Below, piece by piece: positions 1-8,113 of a stretch of DNA of 64,000 bases. Numbering within the stretch: position 1 is the stretch's first letter; every line of letters starts with the position of its first letter. Source of the stretch: Comamonadaceae bacterium (GTDB lineage: Bacteria; Pseudomonadota; Gammaproteobacteria; Burkholderiales; Burkholderiaceae_C); NCBI GenBank assembly GCA_003599455.1, contig QZKF01000075.1:1-64000 (forward strand). Reading direction: 5' to 3'. Position numbers and translations under genes: made by a program. The notes beneath the pieces were generated by a model, which worked only from the letters and a program-made list of their open reading frames with translations, was not told the DNA's origin and did no database searches.

Positions 1-240
1 TCTTACTTTCAACTGTACCTGGGATTCGGATGATATGACGAGCGCATTGCCCAGGCTGAGGTGCGGCACAATAGGCACCAGGATGAATTCCTGCGCATTC
101 GGGTGGAGGATTGGTCCCCCCGCCGCCAGTGAATAGCCGGTGCTGCCGGTTGCGGTTGATACTATCACACCGTCGGCGCGGTAGGTTGTGTAATGCTGAC
201 CGTTGATGTGAGCTTCCAGTACAATAAGACGAGTAACCGC
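1..240 (-). CDS. NAD kinase fragment, foreign to the rest of the window
   Basis: Reading the minus strand from 240 down to 1 gives one open frame of 80 codons with no start or stop. It contains the NAD kinase signature ADGVIVSTATGSTGYS followed by AAGGPILHP and PIVPHLSL, i.e. the DG-x-TPTGSTAY and GGP segments of the NAD(P)-binding C-terminal domain. The TAT variant of TPT and the AAGGPILHP wording remind me of Chloroflexota/Dehalococcoidia enzymes rather than betaproteobacterial NadK; that is recollection, not a search. GC is about 55% here (counted by eye) against roughly 68% next door, and codons such as ATA, TTA-like and AGA appear that neighbours avoid. The fragment runs off the contig at base 1 and is cut at the other end by the tonB junction. 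Confidence 0.75.
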
Positions 241-611
241 CCCCCGCGCCACCACCGCCGGCCGAACCGGTGCAGGCCGCAGCGCCGCCCGCCCCCCCGG
301 CCCCGCCCGCGCCACCGCGCATCGAGCTGCCATCGAGCAGCGCCGCCTACCTCAACAACCCGCGCCCACCTTACCCGCCGCTGTCGATGCGCCTGGGTGA
401 GCAGGGCAAGGTCGTGCTGCGCGTCTTCATCGAGGTCGACGGCACCGCTTCACGCGCCGAGGTCGGCACCTCCAGCGGCTACGAGCGCCTGGACCAGACG
501 GCCGTGCAGACGGCGCTGCGCTGGCGCTATGTGCCCGGCAAGCGCGCCGGTGTGCCCGAAGCCATGTGGGCCAACGTGCCCATCGTCTTCGAGCTGCGTT
601 ACGCCCAGTGA
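237..611 (+). CDS. tonB: TonB energy transducer, 5'-truncated
   Basis: C-terminal 124 residues of a TonB protein: a Pro/Ala-rich periplasmic spacer (PPPAPPPPAEP and similar) followed by the TonB C-terminal domain with NPRPPYPPLSMRLGEQGKV and the closing RWRYVPGKR. TonB carries energy from the ExbBD proton channel to outer-membrane siderophore and heme receptors. The cytoplasmic start, membrane anchor and first part of the spacer are absent: in frame, the proline codons run back to 237 and then meet a TAA at 234-236 that lies in the unrelated NAD kinase sequence. A GTG at 270 is the only in-frame start and would make an anchorless protein. exbB and exbD follow, so the native gene was intact TonB of a tonB-exbB-exbD-hemP operon. 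Confidence 0.88.
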   Translation, partial: PPPAPPPPAEPVQAAAPPAPPAPPAPPRIELPSSSAAYLNNPRPPYPPLSMRLGEQGKVVLRVFIEVDGTASRAEVGTSSGYERLDQTAVQTALRWRYVPGKRAGVPEAMWANVPIVFELRYAQ

Positions 612-661
612 CCGGCCATCGACTCCCCATTCCCAACGAACTCTCCAGGAACCTGAACACC

Positions 662-1408
662 ATGGAACCACAACTTGCAAGCTCGGGCCTGGCCCACGTC
701 TGGACCCAGGGCGACTGGGTCACCCGCTCGGTGGCCATCGTGCTGCTGCTCATGTCGCTCGCCACCTGGGTCATCATTCTCTGGAAGGCGCTGGACCAGC
801 GCGCCCAGCGCGCGCAGGCCAAGGGCGTGGAAGGCTTCTGGCACAGCGCCGATTTCGCCGAAGGCCTGGACAAGCTCGGCGACGCCGAGGGCAACCCGTT
901 TCGCGCCGTGGCCCTGGAAGGCCGCGAATCGACCCGCCACATCCTGCACAAGGACGGCCACAACGGCTCGCCACCGCAGCGCCAGCTGCACGACAGCCTG
1001 GACGTGAGCGACTGGGTCGAGCGCTCGCTGCGCAAGAGCGTGGACGACTTCACCGCGCGCGCGCAAAGCGGTCTGTCGGTGCTGGCCTCGGTGGCCTCCA
1101 CCGCGCCCTTCGTGGGCCTGTTCGGCACGGTCTGGGGCATCTACCACGCGCTGCTGGGCATCGGTGCCGCCGGCCAGGTCAGCATCGACCAGGTGGCCGG
1201 CCCGATCGGCGAGGCGCTGATCATGACCGCGCTGGGCCTGCTGGTGGCCATTCCCGCGGTGCTGGGCTACAACGCCCTGGTGCGCGGCAACAAGGGCATC
1301 AGCCACCAGCTCAACCGCTTCGCGCACGACCTGCACGCCTACTTCGTCACCGGCGCCCGCGTCACGGCGGGTGGCGATGGCAAGGTCCTGCCGATGAAGA
1401 AGGCCTGA
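662..1408 (+). CDS. exbB: ExbB proton channel subunit (MotA/TolQ/ExbB family)
   Basis: 248 residues. Inner-membrane partner of ExbD and TonB that converts proton motive force into conformational energy. Three hydrophobic segments are visible: near residues 18-40 (WVTRSVAIVLLLMSLATWVI), and two in the C-terminal half around LASVASTAPFVGLFGTVWG and ALIMTALGLLVAIPAVLGYNAL. The TAPFVGLFGTVWGI stretch is the family signature of MotA/TolQ/ExbB proteins. The start at MEPQLASSG was chosen because it gives the normal family length and a normal N-terminal topology; an in-frame upstream GTG would add residues that read as tonB shadow. It follows tonB by 50 bases and precedes exbD by 14. Confidence 0.93.
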   Translation: MEPQLASSGLAHVWTQGDWVTRSVAIVLLLMSLATWVIILWKALDQRAQRAQAKGVEGFWHSADFAEGLDKLGDAEGNPFRAVALEGRESTRHILHKDGHNGSPPQRQLHDSLDVSDWVERSLRKSVDDFTARAQSGLSVLASVASTAPFVGLFGTVWGIYHALLGIGAAGQVSIDQVAGPIGEALIMTALGLLVAIPAVLGYNALVRGNKGISHQLNRFAHDLHAYFVTGARVTAGGDGKVLPMKKA

Positions 1409-1422
1409 ACAGGAGTCCCACC

Positions 1423-1833
1423 ATGGCCATCGGAACCCAACAGGACAGCGACGACATGATGAGCGAGATCAACATGATCCCGTTCATCGACGTGATGCTG
1501 GTGCTGCTGATCATCTTCATCATCACGGTGCCGGTGATCAAGCACGCGGTCAACATCGAACTGCCGCAGGCCAGCATGGAAAAGGTGCAGGACAAGCCCG
1601 AGAACATCCGCCTTTCGGTGGACGCCGACGGCGTGTACTTCTGGAACGAGCAGCGCGTGGGCGACGCCGATTTCGCCACCCGCCTGCAGGCCGCTGCCGC
1701 GCAGGAGCCCCAGCCCGAGCTGCACATCCGCGGCGACAAGGCGGTGCGCTACGAGCGCGTGGCGCTGGCCATGGCCACCGCGCAGCGCAGCGGCGTGCGC
1801 AAGATCGGATTCATCACCGAACCCGCACCATGA
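1423..1833 (+). CDS. exbD: ExbD biopolymer transport protein
   Basis: 136 residues. Single-pass inner-membrane protein that lines the proton path with ExbB. Visible are the N-terminal MSEINMIPFIDVMLVLLIIF segment, with the essential membrane Asp in PFIDVML, and a periplasmic domain ending in VALAMATAQRSGVRKIGFI, all typical of ExbD/TolR. ATG at 1423 is preceded by AGGAG at 1411-1415. The stop overlaps the hemP start (ATGA at 1830-1833), so hemP translation is probably coupled. Confidence 0.94.
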   Translation: MAIGTQQDSDDMMSEINMIPFIDVMLVLLIIFIITVPVIKHAVNIELPQASMEKVQDKPENIRLSVDADGVYFWNEQRVGDADFATRLQAAAAQEPQPELHIRGDKAVRYERVALAMATAQRSGVRKIGFITEPAP

Positions 1834-2033
1834 AACCCACCACCACCCCCTCTTCCGCCGAGCCGGTGAACGCGCAGGATGCGCCCGCACCGGCCACGCA
1901 GGACGCCCACCCGGTGCCGGTGCTGCCCAGCGCCGATTTGCTGCGCGGCCAGAAGGCGGTGGCCATCGACCACAACGGATCGCTCTACCGGCTGCAGACC
2001 ACGCGCCAGGGCAAGCTGATCCTCACCAAGTAG
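1830..2033 (+). CDS. hemP: HemP-type hemin uptake protein
   Basis: 67 residues; the family is usually 40-70. The conserved C-terminal block is present: LRGQKAVAIDHNGSLYRLQ followed by TRQGKLILTK, where HemP proteins have 'G...V.I.H.G..Y.LR.T+.GKLILTK'. HemP is a small protein or regulator required for heme uptake in Burkholderia relatives and is typically iron/Fur controlled. The N-terminal half is Pro/Ala-rich and looks disordered. Start codon overlaps the exbD stop. No receptor gene follows; the next gene is on the other strand. Confidence 0.85.
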   Translation: MKPTTTPSSAEPVNAQDAPAPATQDAHPVPVLPSADLLRGQKAVAIDHNGSLYRLQTTRQGKLILTK

Positions 2034-2173
2034 GCCCCTGCCGGCCCGGAACGTTTTTTCATCGTGGGGCGACCCGGGGAGATCACCCTCCCCGCGCGTC
2101 GTTTTTGGCCAGCCAAGGGGTACTCCACCTCACTAGCCAGGCATTTTTTCCAGGGCGAGCGCCCCGGAAAGTC

Positions 2174-2581
2174 TCACAAACCGATGGCCGCGATGCCCGC
2201 GCGCGCGATCTGCGCGTCCTCGCTGGACTTCACGCCGCTCACACCCACCGCGCCGATGCACTGGCCGTCTTTCAGGATCGGCACGCCGCCTTCGAGCATG
2301 CCCGAGAGCAGGGGTGCGCTCAGGAACGAGGTGCGGCCCTGGTTGATCACGTCCTCGTACACCTTGCTCTCGCGCCGGCCCATGGCGGCGGTGTGCGCCT
2401 TGGCCGGGGCGATGTGGGACGAGATCGCGGCGGCGCCGTCGAGCCGCTGCAGCCACAGCAGGTGGCCGCCGTCGTCGACGATGGCGATCGTGACCGCCCA
2501 GTGGTTCTTCAGCGCCTCGGCTTCGGCCGCGGCGGCGATGAGTTTGACGTCGGCACTTTCGAGCACAGCCTTGTTTTTCAT
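2174..2581 (-). CDS. GlcG/HbpS-like heme-binding-fold protein
   Basis: 135 residues from the ATG at 2581 (MKNKAVLES). The sequence VTIAIVDDGGHLLWLQRLDG followed by AAISSHIAPAKAHTAAMGRRES and GGVPI...GAVGVSG is the GlcG/HbpS (DUF336/PF03928) fold, small proteins that bind heme or corrinoid-like ligands or assist oxidation of glycolate and diols. No signal peptide is seen, so it is probably cytoplasmic. Its neighbourhood beside hemP is suggestive of heme, but it is on the opposite strand and convergent, so co-regulation is not shown. An upstream extension to 2728 is open but adds residues without family similarity. Confidence 0.85.
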   Translation of the reverse strand: MKNKAVLESADVKLIAAAAEAEALKNHWAVTIAIVDDGGHLLWLQRLDGAAAISSHIAPAKAHTAAMGRRESKVYEDVINQGRTSFLSAPLLSGMLEGGVPILKDGQCIGAVGVSGVKSSEDAQIARAGIAAIGL

Positions 2582-2830
2582 GAACTTGGTCCTAAATGGT
2601 GGGTCAGAGAAGCATTGCAGACCGGGATCCTGAACGCCCGGGTGCGCAGTCGGAACGATACCGCGTTCATTGGCACCAGCCAGGTCACAGGTGACCTTAC
2701 CAAAAATGCGGCATCGCACCCCCTGCACCCCGGACGAATGGGACCCCTACAATGCAATTTCGCCGGTTGTGCGTCATTCCGACGCGCAGCGACCGGCGTC
2801 CAGCGTCAGATGATGAAGGAGATCACCACC

Positions 2831-3526
2831 ATGACCGACCACGTACAGACCAGCGGCCGCTTCGGCACCGCCGTCTCTTCCGATGCGCAGCGCAACAAAG
2901 TGATGCGCAACACCTACTGGCTGCTGGCCCTGTCCATGCTGCCGACCGTGCTGGGCGCCTGGATCGGCGTGCAGACCGGCATCACGGCCGCCCTCACCGG
3001 TGGCATCGGCCTGATCGTCTTCCTGGGCGGTGCCTTCGGCTTCATGTACGCCATCGAGAAGACCAAGAACTCGGCCGCCGGCGTGCCCGTGCTGCTGGGC
3101 TTCACTTTCTTCATGGGCCTGATGCTCTCGCGCCTGCTCGCCTCCGTGCTCGGCTTCAGCAATGGATCGAGCCTGATCATGACCGCTTTCGGCGGCACGG
3201 CCGGCGTGTTCTTCATCATGGCCAACCTCTCGACCGTGATCAAGCGCGACATCTCCGGCATGGGCAAGTGGCTCTTCGTGGGCGCACTGGCCATCATGAT
3301 CGGCGCGATCATCAACGTGTTCGTGGGCAGCCCGGTGGGCATGGCCGTGATCGCCACCCTGGCCATCGTGGTGTTCAGCCTCTACCTGCTGTACGACCTC
3401 AAGCGCATCGTGGACGGCGGCGAGACCAACTACATCACCGCCACCCTGGGCCTGTACCTGAGCCTGTTCAACATCTTCCAGAGCCTGCTGATGATGCTGG
3501 GCCTGTTTGGCGGCGAACGCGAGTAA
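2831..3526 (+). CDS. Bax inhibitor-1/YccA family membrane protein
   Basis: 231 residues with seven hydrophobic segments from about residue 25 to the end. The family pattern is clear: NTYWLLALSMLPTVLGAWIG at the first membrane span, the mid-protein FGGTAGVFFIMA, and YLLYDLKRIVDGGETNYITA near the C-terminus, which holds the conserved Asp residues of the BI-1 fold. E. coli YccA binds and modulates FtsH; that function is family knowledge only. AAGGAG lies at 2815-2820, favouring ATG 2831 (MTDHV) over the in-frame ATG at 2813. A hairpin terminator follows 20 bases after the stop. Confidence 0.9.
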   Translation: MTDHVQTSGRFGTAVSSDAQRNKVMRNTYWLLALSMLPTVLGAWIGVQTGITAALTGGIGLIVFLGGAFGFMYAIEKTKNSAAGVPVLLGFTFFMGLMLSRLLASVLGFSNGSSLIMTAFGGTAGVFFIMANLSTVIKRDISGMGKWLFVGALAIMIGAIINVFVGSPVGMAVIATLAIVVFSLYLLYDLKRIVDGGETNYITATLGLYLSLFNIFQSLLMMLGLFGGERE

Positions 3527-3546
3527 GCGGACCCCGCGCCAGCGAG

Positions 3547-3571
3547 AAAAGGACCTTCGGGTCCTTTTTTC
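3547..3571 (+). terminator. Rho-independent terminator after yccA-like gene
   Basis: Arms AAAAGGACC and GGTCCTTTT around a TTCG tetraloop, followed by further T residues. It lies directly downstream of the 3526 stop. Confidence 0.9.
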
Positions 3572-3625
3572 TTGTCAAGTTCGGCCTGGAACCGCCGAAA
3601 CAAGGCTGAACCCGCCCACACAGCC

Positions 3626-3979
3626 ATGCGACACACCGCCCTCACCTTCTGCCTCGTCGCCGCCGCCAGCCTGCTGGCCGGCTGCGAAGCGCTGGGCATC
3701 GAGACGGCCACCCAGATCAGCGCCAAGAAGGAAGCTGAGGGCAAGGCCATCGGCAGCGCGTGCCGCCATGCGGTGCGCAGCATCGAAGACTGCTTCGGCA
3801 CCTACCCGCGCGCGGGCAAGGCCGCCGTGTTCGCGGGGTGGCGCGAGATGGACCAGTACATGCGCGAGAACGCGGTCGTGGGCATGCCCAGCGAGCCCGA
3901 GGCGTCTGACGCCGCTCCCGCGGCGGGTGAAGCCCTTACCGGCGGCGCCAAGCCGGGCAGCGCGGCGCAGAAGTCCTGA
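3626..3979 (+). CDS. Small lipoprotein of unknown function
   Basis: 117 residues starting MRHTALTFCLVAAASLLAGC, a lipoprotein signal peptide with lipobox LLAGC (Cys20). The mature part is hydrophilic with two further Cys (about residues 47 and 56: SACRHAV and DCFGTY) that could form a disulfide, and a Pro/Ala-rich tail. I do not recognise a domain. It is convergent with rlmD, whose stop codon lies 6 bases away. Confidence 0.75.
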   Translation: MRHTALTFCLVAAASLLAGCEALGIETATQISAKKEAEGKAIGSACRHAVRSIEDCFGTYPRAGKAAVFAGWREMDQYMRENAVVGMPSEPEASDAAPAAGEALTGGAKPGSAAQKS

Positions 3980-3985
3980 GCGCGT

Positions 3986-5464
3986 TCAGCCAGCGGACCC
4001 GGCGGCGCCCGGCGTGCGCGACGGGTCCAGCTCGAACACCGCCATGCTCTCCACGTGCGCGGTGTGCGCAAACATGTTGACCACCCCCGCTGCCACGCAG
4101 CGGTAACCCGCCTGGTGCACCAGCAGGCCCGCGTCGCGCGCCAGCGTGGCCGGGTTGCAGCTCACGTAGACGATGCGCTGCGGTGGCGTCCAGCCCTCGC
4201 GCTGCGCCGGGTTCTGGTGCAGGTCGGCCAGCGCCTTGGCCAGCGCGAACGCGCCTTCGCGCGGCGGGTCCACCAGCCATTTGTGTGCCACGCCGTCGGC
4301 CACCAGCTGGGCTGGCGTCATCTCGAACAGGTTGCGCGCGGCAAAGGTGGTCGGCGCCAGCGCCCGGTCGCGGCCGGTCTGGTTGAGCGCGAGGTTGTCG
4401 CGCGAGCGCGCCACCAGCGCCTCGCTGCCTTCGATGCCGAGCACCTCGCCGGCGGTGGTGGCGATGGGCAGCGTGAAGTTGCCCAGGCCGCAGAACCAGT
4501 CGATCACGCGCTCGTGCCGCTGCGCGCCGAGCAGGCGCAGCGCGCGCACCACCAGCACGCGGTTGATGAAGGGGTTGACCTGGGTGAAGTCGGTCGGCTT
4601 GAACGGCATGGTGATGCCGAACTCGGGCAGCGCGTACGACAGCACCGGGCCACCCTGGTCGAGCAGCTTCACCGTGTCCGGCCCCTTGGCCTGCAGCCAC
4701 CACTGCACGCCGTGCAGCTGCGCGAAGGCGCGCAGGCGCGCGAGGTCGTCGTCACCCAGCGGTTCGAGGTGGCGCAGCACCAGCGCCGTGACCTCGTCGC
4801 CGCAGGCCAGCTCGATCTGCGGGCAGGTTTCGCGCGCGTCCATGCCGAAGATGAGCTCGCGCAGCGGCATCAACAGGTTGCTCACGTCCGGCGGCAGCAC
4901 CGGGCAGACCTTCATGTCGGCCACGTAGCGGCTCTTGCGCTCGTGAAAACCGATCAGCACCTCGCCCTTCTTGTGCACATGGCGCACCGACAGGCGCGCG
5001 CGGTAGCGGTAGCCCCAAGCCGGGCCTTCGATCGGGCGCATCATGTTCTCGGCCCGGACCTTGCCCAGGTGCCAGAGGTTGTCTTCCAGCACGCGCTGCT
5101 TGATGGCCACCTGGGCGGCCTCGTGCAGGTGCTGCATCTTGCAGCCGCCGCAGGCGCCGGCGTGCAGGCCGAAATGCGGGCAACCGGGGCGCACGCGCTG
5201 CGAGGACTCGTGGTGCACGGCCGTGACGACGCCGGCTTCCCAGTTGTTCTTCTTGCGGTGCACGCTCACGCTGACCTGCTCGAAAGGCAGGGCGCCTTCG
5301 ATGAAAACGACCTTGCCGTCGGGCCGGCGGGCGATACCCTGGGCGTCGATGTCGAGGGATTCCACCGCGAGCCAGCCCTCGGGCAGGGGGCTCTCAGGGC
5401 TGTCGTGGGCCGCGGCGCTGGCGGTGGTGAGAAGGCTGTTTTCGTGGAGGGAGGAGACTGTCAT
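3986..5464 (-). CDS. rlmD: 23S rRNA (uracil-C5)-methyltransferase RlmD
   Basis: 492 residues; family about 430-480. Methylates U1939 of 23S rRNA using SAM. An N-terminal TRAM-like region (residues ~30-85) precedes the [4Fe-4S] site: Cys95 and the [12 protein letters not shown] motif with Cys105 and Cys108, the fourth ligand being the Cys of KVCPVLPP. The C-terminal Rossmann domain has [12 protein letters not shown] (SAM), a DPPREG motif and the catalytic-Cys motif [12 protein letters not shown]. Burkholderiales carry this gene downstream of surE-pcm-nlpD(-rpoS), as here. Its first ~25 residues are extra and poorly conserved, so a start slightly downstream is possible. Confidence 0.93.
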   Translation of the reverse strand: MTVSSLHENSLLTTASAAAHDSPESPLPEGWLAVESLDIDAQGIARRPDGKVVFIEGALPFEQVSVSVHRKKNNWEAGVVTAVHHESSQRVRPGCPHFGLHAGACGGCKMQHLHEAAQVAIKQRVLEDNLWHLGKVRAENMMRPIEGPAWGYRYRARLSVRHVHKKGEVLIGFHERKSRYVADMKVCPVLPPDVSNLLMPLRELIFGMDARETCPQIELACGDEVTALVLRHLEPLGDDDLARLRAFAQLHGVQWWLQAKGPDTVKLLDQGGPVLSYALPEFGITMPFKPTDFTQVNPFINRVLVVRALRLLGAQRHERVIDWFCGLGNFTLPIATTAGEVLGIEGSEALVARSRDNLALNQTGRDRALAPTTFAARNLFEMTPAQLVADGVAHKWLVDPPREGAFALAKALADLHQNPAQREGWTPPQRIVYVSCNPATLARDAGLLVHQAGYRCVAAGVVNMFAHTAHVESMAVFELDPSRTPGAAGSAG

Positions 5465-5484
5465 ACGCCAATTGTCTCAGGCTC

Positions 5485-5562
5485 CGTTTTGCCGCCGGGC
5501 CGCCCCAAGACGAAACAGCCCCCATGGGGGGCAGCGACCCGCGAAGCGGTGGAGCGTGGGGC
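5485..5562. repeat. GC-rich intergenic hairpin element, family 1
   Basis: Intergenic sequence between rlmD and the exonuclease gene contains the palindrome GCCCCCCATGGGGGGC region (about 5519-5532) next to GCGACCCGCGAAGCGGTGG. Elements of this wording (mirror G/C runs plus GCGAAGCG) recur between genes in Comamonadaceae, in my recollection. A related GCGCGAAGCGCGG stretch lies beside the other repeat at 16083-16100. It may form RNA hairpins between the two minus-strand genes. Confidence 0.5.
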
Positions 5563-5570
5563 AACTCTCT

Positions 5571-6356
5571 TCAGGCCCAGGCTTTGAGATACTCGTCCCA
5601 GTGCGATTCGGAAGGCGCCAGGTTGCCCAGCGTCTCCTTGACCATCGCAATTTCCTGCTCGTACTCGGCCTCGGTCAGGCCGCCGCGCATCTTCTGGAAG
5701 CGGCAGTACACGAGGTAGGTGTTCATCACGTCGGTTTCGCAGTAGCGGCGGATGTCTTCGGTCTGCCCGGCGAGGTACTGCGCGTACACCTGCGAGCCGT
5801 CCATGCCGAGCTTGCCGGGAAAGCCGCAGAGCTTGGCCATGGCGTCCAGCGGCGCGTTGTTCTTGGGCGAGTACATGGCCAGCAGGTCCATCAGGTCCAG
5901 ATGGCGCATGTGGTAGCGGCTGATGTAGTTGTTCCACTTGAACTCGCGGTCGTCCTCGCCGAGGTCCCAGTACTTGCTGGCCTCCACGCCGTGGCGCAGG
6001 CCGCGGTAGTGCAGCACCGGCAGGTCGAAGCCGCCGCCATTCCAGCTCACCAGCTGCGGCGTGTGCTTCTCCACCGCGTGGAAGAAGGTCTGCACCACCT
6101 TGCCCTCGCTCTGGCCGTCGCGGTCCACGAAGGAGTGGATGCGCAGGCCCTCGGCGTTGCGGAACACGCAGCTGATGACCAGCACGCGCTGCAGGTGCAA
6201 CGGCATGAAATCGCTCTGGCCCTTGGCCTTGCGCTCTTCCAGCCAGCCGGCGTAGACCTGCTCGTCGGTCTGCTCGGCGGGCGCGCCACGCAGGGCGCGC
6301 AGACCCTCGATATCGGGAATGGACTCGATGTCGAAAACGAGGACCGGCCAGGCCAT
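5571..6356 (-). CDS. Predicted 3'-5' exonuclease, PolB-exo2 type (DEDD fold)
   Basis: 261 residues. The acidic residues of a DEDDy exonuclease are visible: Asp and Glu in VLVFDIESIPD (residues 7-13), Asp in SWNGGGFDLPVLHYRG, and the Tyr/Asp in RRYCETDVMNTYLVYCRFQ. This wording matches the 'predicted 3'-5' exonuclease related to the exonuclease domain of PolB' family (PF10108), a stand-alone proofreading-like nuclease of unknown partner. It sits 12 bases after nlpD, in the place where rpoS would be in the usual Burkholderiales order. Confidence 0.88.
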   Translation of the reverse strand: MAWPVLVFDIESIPDIEGLRALRGAPAEQTDEQVYAGWLEERKAKGQSDFMPLHLQRVLVISCVFRNAEGLRIHSFVDRDGQSEGKVVQTFFHAVEKHTPQLVSWNGGGFDLPVLHYRGLRHGVEASKYWDLGEDDREFKWNNYISRYHMRHLDLMDLLAMYSPKNNAPLDAMAKLCGFPGKLGMDGSQVYAQYLAGQTEDIRRYCETDVMNTYLVYCRFQKMRGGLTEAEYEQEIAMVKETLGNLAPSESHWDEYLKAWA

Positions 6357-6368
6357 TGCGGGCCCGGC

Positions 6369-7268
6369 TCAGCGCTTGGGCAGGTGACCCATCGGGTCGA
6401 CCGGCTTGCCCAGGCGGCGCACCTCGAAGTGCAGCTTCACGCGGTCGGTGTCGCTGCTGCCCATCTCGGCGATCTTCTGGCCCTGGCGCACGGCCTGGTC
6501 CTCGCGCACCAGCAGCGCCTGGTTGTGGGCGTAGGCGGTGAGGTAGGTGTTGTTGTGCTTGAGGATGATCAGGTTGCCGTAGCCGCGCAGGCCGGCACCG
6601 GCGTAGACCACGCGGCCGTCGGCCGCGGCCACCACGGCATCGCCGACCTTGCCGGCGATGGACACACCCTTGTTGTTGGCCTCGTCGAACGGCGTGATGA
6701 CGGTGCCCTGCGCCGGCCAGATGAAGCCGATCTCGTCACCGCCCGCCGAGGGCGGTGCGGGAACCGGCGCCGGTGGCGGGGTCGGGGAGTTCGAGGCGGC
6801 CGGCGGCGGCGAACTTTCCGTCAGCGGCCTCGGCGCGACGCCCGAGCTGGTCACCGGGCTGGTGGTGGGGCCTGCGGGTGCGGCCGCCGTCGTGGTGGCG
6901 CCGCCCGGTGGCTGCACGCGCAACACCTGGCCCACCTCGAGCGCGTTCGGGTTCGGCAGGTTGTTCCAGGTCTGGAGGTCGCGCCAGGTCTGGCCGCTGT
7001 CGAGCGCTATGCGGAACAGCGTGTCACCCGGCTTGACCGTGTAGTAGCCCGCCTTGCCGGCGTTCTCGGCGCCCGGCAGGGCGACCACCTCGGCCGGGCG
7101 CGTCACGCCGCCACGGTCTTCCACGGGTGCGGGGCGCGCCACGCGTGTGGTGGAACAACCGGCCGTGACCATCAGCACCGCCAGAACGGTCATGACCGCG
7201 GCGCCTTGCCATGCGGGCCGCCCCGGTTCCTGGGGATGACCCGACCACTGGAAAACACGCTTGTTCAT
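6369..7268 (-). CDS. nlpD: NlpD-like lipoprotein, LysM plus degenerate M23 (LytM) domain
   Basis: 299 residues from ATG 7268. A lipoprotein signal ends at VTAGC (Cys about 37); a LysM domain reads YYTVKPGDTLFRIALDSGQ; a Pro/Ser linker follows; the C-terminal LytM domain runs from IGFIWPAQG to the end. The first zinc-ligand motif is altered (FDEANNKGVSIAG where active peptidases have HxGxD), while LHFEVR remains. E. coli NlpD has the same loss and works as an activator of amidase AmiC in septum splitting, so this copy is probably a non-catalytic activator. Together with pcm and surE upstream it forms the conserved stress/envelope block. Confidence 0.93.
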   Translation of the reverse strand: MNKRVFQWSGHPQEPGRPAWQGAAVMTVLAVLMVTAGCSTTRVARPAPVEDRGGVTRPAEVVALPGAENAGKAGYYTVKPGDTLFRIALDSGQTWRDLQTWNNLPNPNALEVGQVLRVQPPGGATTTAAAPAGPTTSPVTSSGVAPRPLTESSPPPAASNSPTPPPAPVPAPPSAGGDEIGFIWPAQGTVITPFDEANNKGVSIAGKVGDAVVAAADGRVVYAGAGLRGYGNLIILKHNNTYLTAYAHNQALLVREDQAVRQGQKIAEMGSSDTDRVKLHFEVRRLGKPVDPMGHLPKR

Positions 7269-7360
7269 GAAAACTCCCACGATTGGCAAGGGCGCCTGGC
7301 GGCAACGGCGGCCAGGGCCCTGAAAAAAAACACGTTGTGCTGTCATGGACAGACGCAACA

Positions 7361-8113
7361 TCATGCAACACCCGATTTTAGAGGCACAAAGAGCACGGCC
7401 TCCAGCTCGGTGCGCACGATGCCCGTGGCGGTTTTGTCGACCACCACCAGGTGCTGCCGCCCCACCGAAGTGACGGCGGGCGCCACCAGTCTGCCACCGA
7501 CCGCGAGCTGGTCGATCCAGGCCTGGGGAATGTCGTTGCCCCCGGCGGCGGCGATGATGGCGGCATAGGGTGCCCCCTTGGGGTACCCCAGCATGCCGTC
7601 GCCAAACAGCAGGTGCAGATTGGAGAGGCGGAACCAGCGAAGGTTCTCGCGCGATTTTTCGTGCAGGCCCTTGAGCCGCTCGATGCTGTAGACCTCGCGC
7701 GCCACGTGGCTCAGCAGCGCGGCCTGGTAGCCGCAGCCGGTACCGATCTCGAGCACCCGGCCCAGCTTCTCGCTGCGGCCCTGGCACAGCAGTTCGAGCA
7801 TGCGCGCGACCACGCCGGGCTTGGAAATGGTCTGGCCCAGGCCGATCGGCAGGCTGGTGTCTTCGTAGGCTTGGTTGACCAGCGCCGTGTCGACGAAGCG
7901 GTGACGCTCCACCGCCTGCAGGGCCGCGAGCACACCGGCGTGCGTGACGCCCTGCGCCTGGATCTTGCGCACCATCGCGGCGCGCACCGCCTGCGACTCC
8001 ATGCCCACGCCGGTGGGGGTGGCGGGCCTTGCCGCGGCACGGGGCACCACCTTGGGCTGCGCGGCGGGGGACGGCGGGACCAGGCGCGCGGGAAAACCGG
8101 GACGGGGTTTCAC
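7361..8113 (-). CDS. pcm: Protein-L-isoaspartate O-methyltransferase
   Basis: 250 residues. Repairs isoaspartyl residues in damaged proteins with SAM. Motifs: the SAM-binding [37 protein letters not shown], which contains the substrate-loop TIS, and [17 protein letters not shown]. The first ~35 residues are Pro/Ala-rich and beyond the family core; a later start at MESQAVR (about 38) would give the usual ~210 residues. The upstream start at 8113 overlaps the surE stop by 4 bases, which favours it. Confidence 0.93.
   Translation of the reverse strand: MKPRPGFPARLVPPSPAAQPKVVPRAAARPATPTGVGMESQAVRAAMVRKIQAQGVTHAGVLAALQAVERHRFVDTALVNQAYEDTSLPIGLGQTISKPGVVARMLELLCQGRSEKLGRVLEIGTGCGYQAALLSHVAREVYSIERLKGLHEKSRENLRWFRLSNLHLLFGDGMLGYPKGAPYAAIIAAAGGNDIPQAWIDQLAVGGRLVAPAVTSVGRQHLVVVDKTATGIVRTELEAVLFVPLKSGVA

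Noticed and set aside
240..320. CCG/CCC-rich tract considered as a simple repeat
   Set aside because: It is the coding sequence of the TonB proline spacer.
193..1422. Upstream extension of the exbD frame (about 410 codons of Arg/Pro-rich sequence)
   Set aside because: It overlaps tonB and exbB in another frame and crosses the chimeric junction; exbD has its own AGGAG and ATG at 1423.
2105..2830. Long N-terminal extension of the YccA-like frame
   Set aside because: It runs antisense through the GlcG-like gene and lacks hydrophobic or conserved content; ATG 2831 has a ribosome site.
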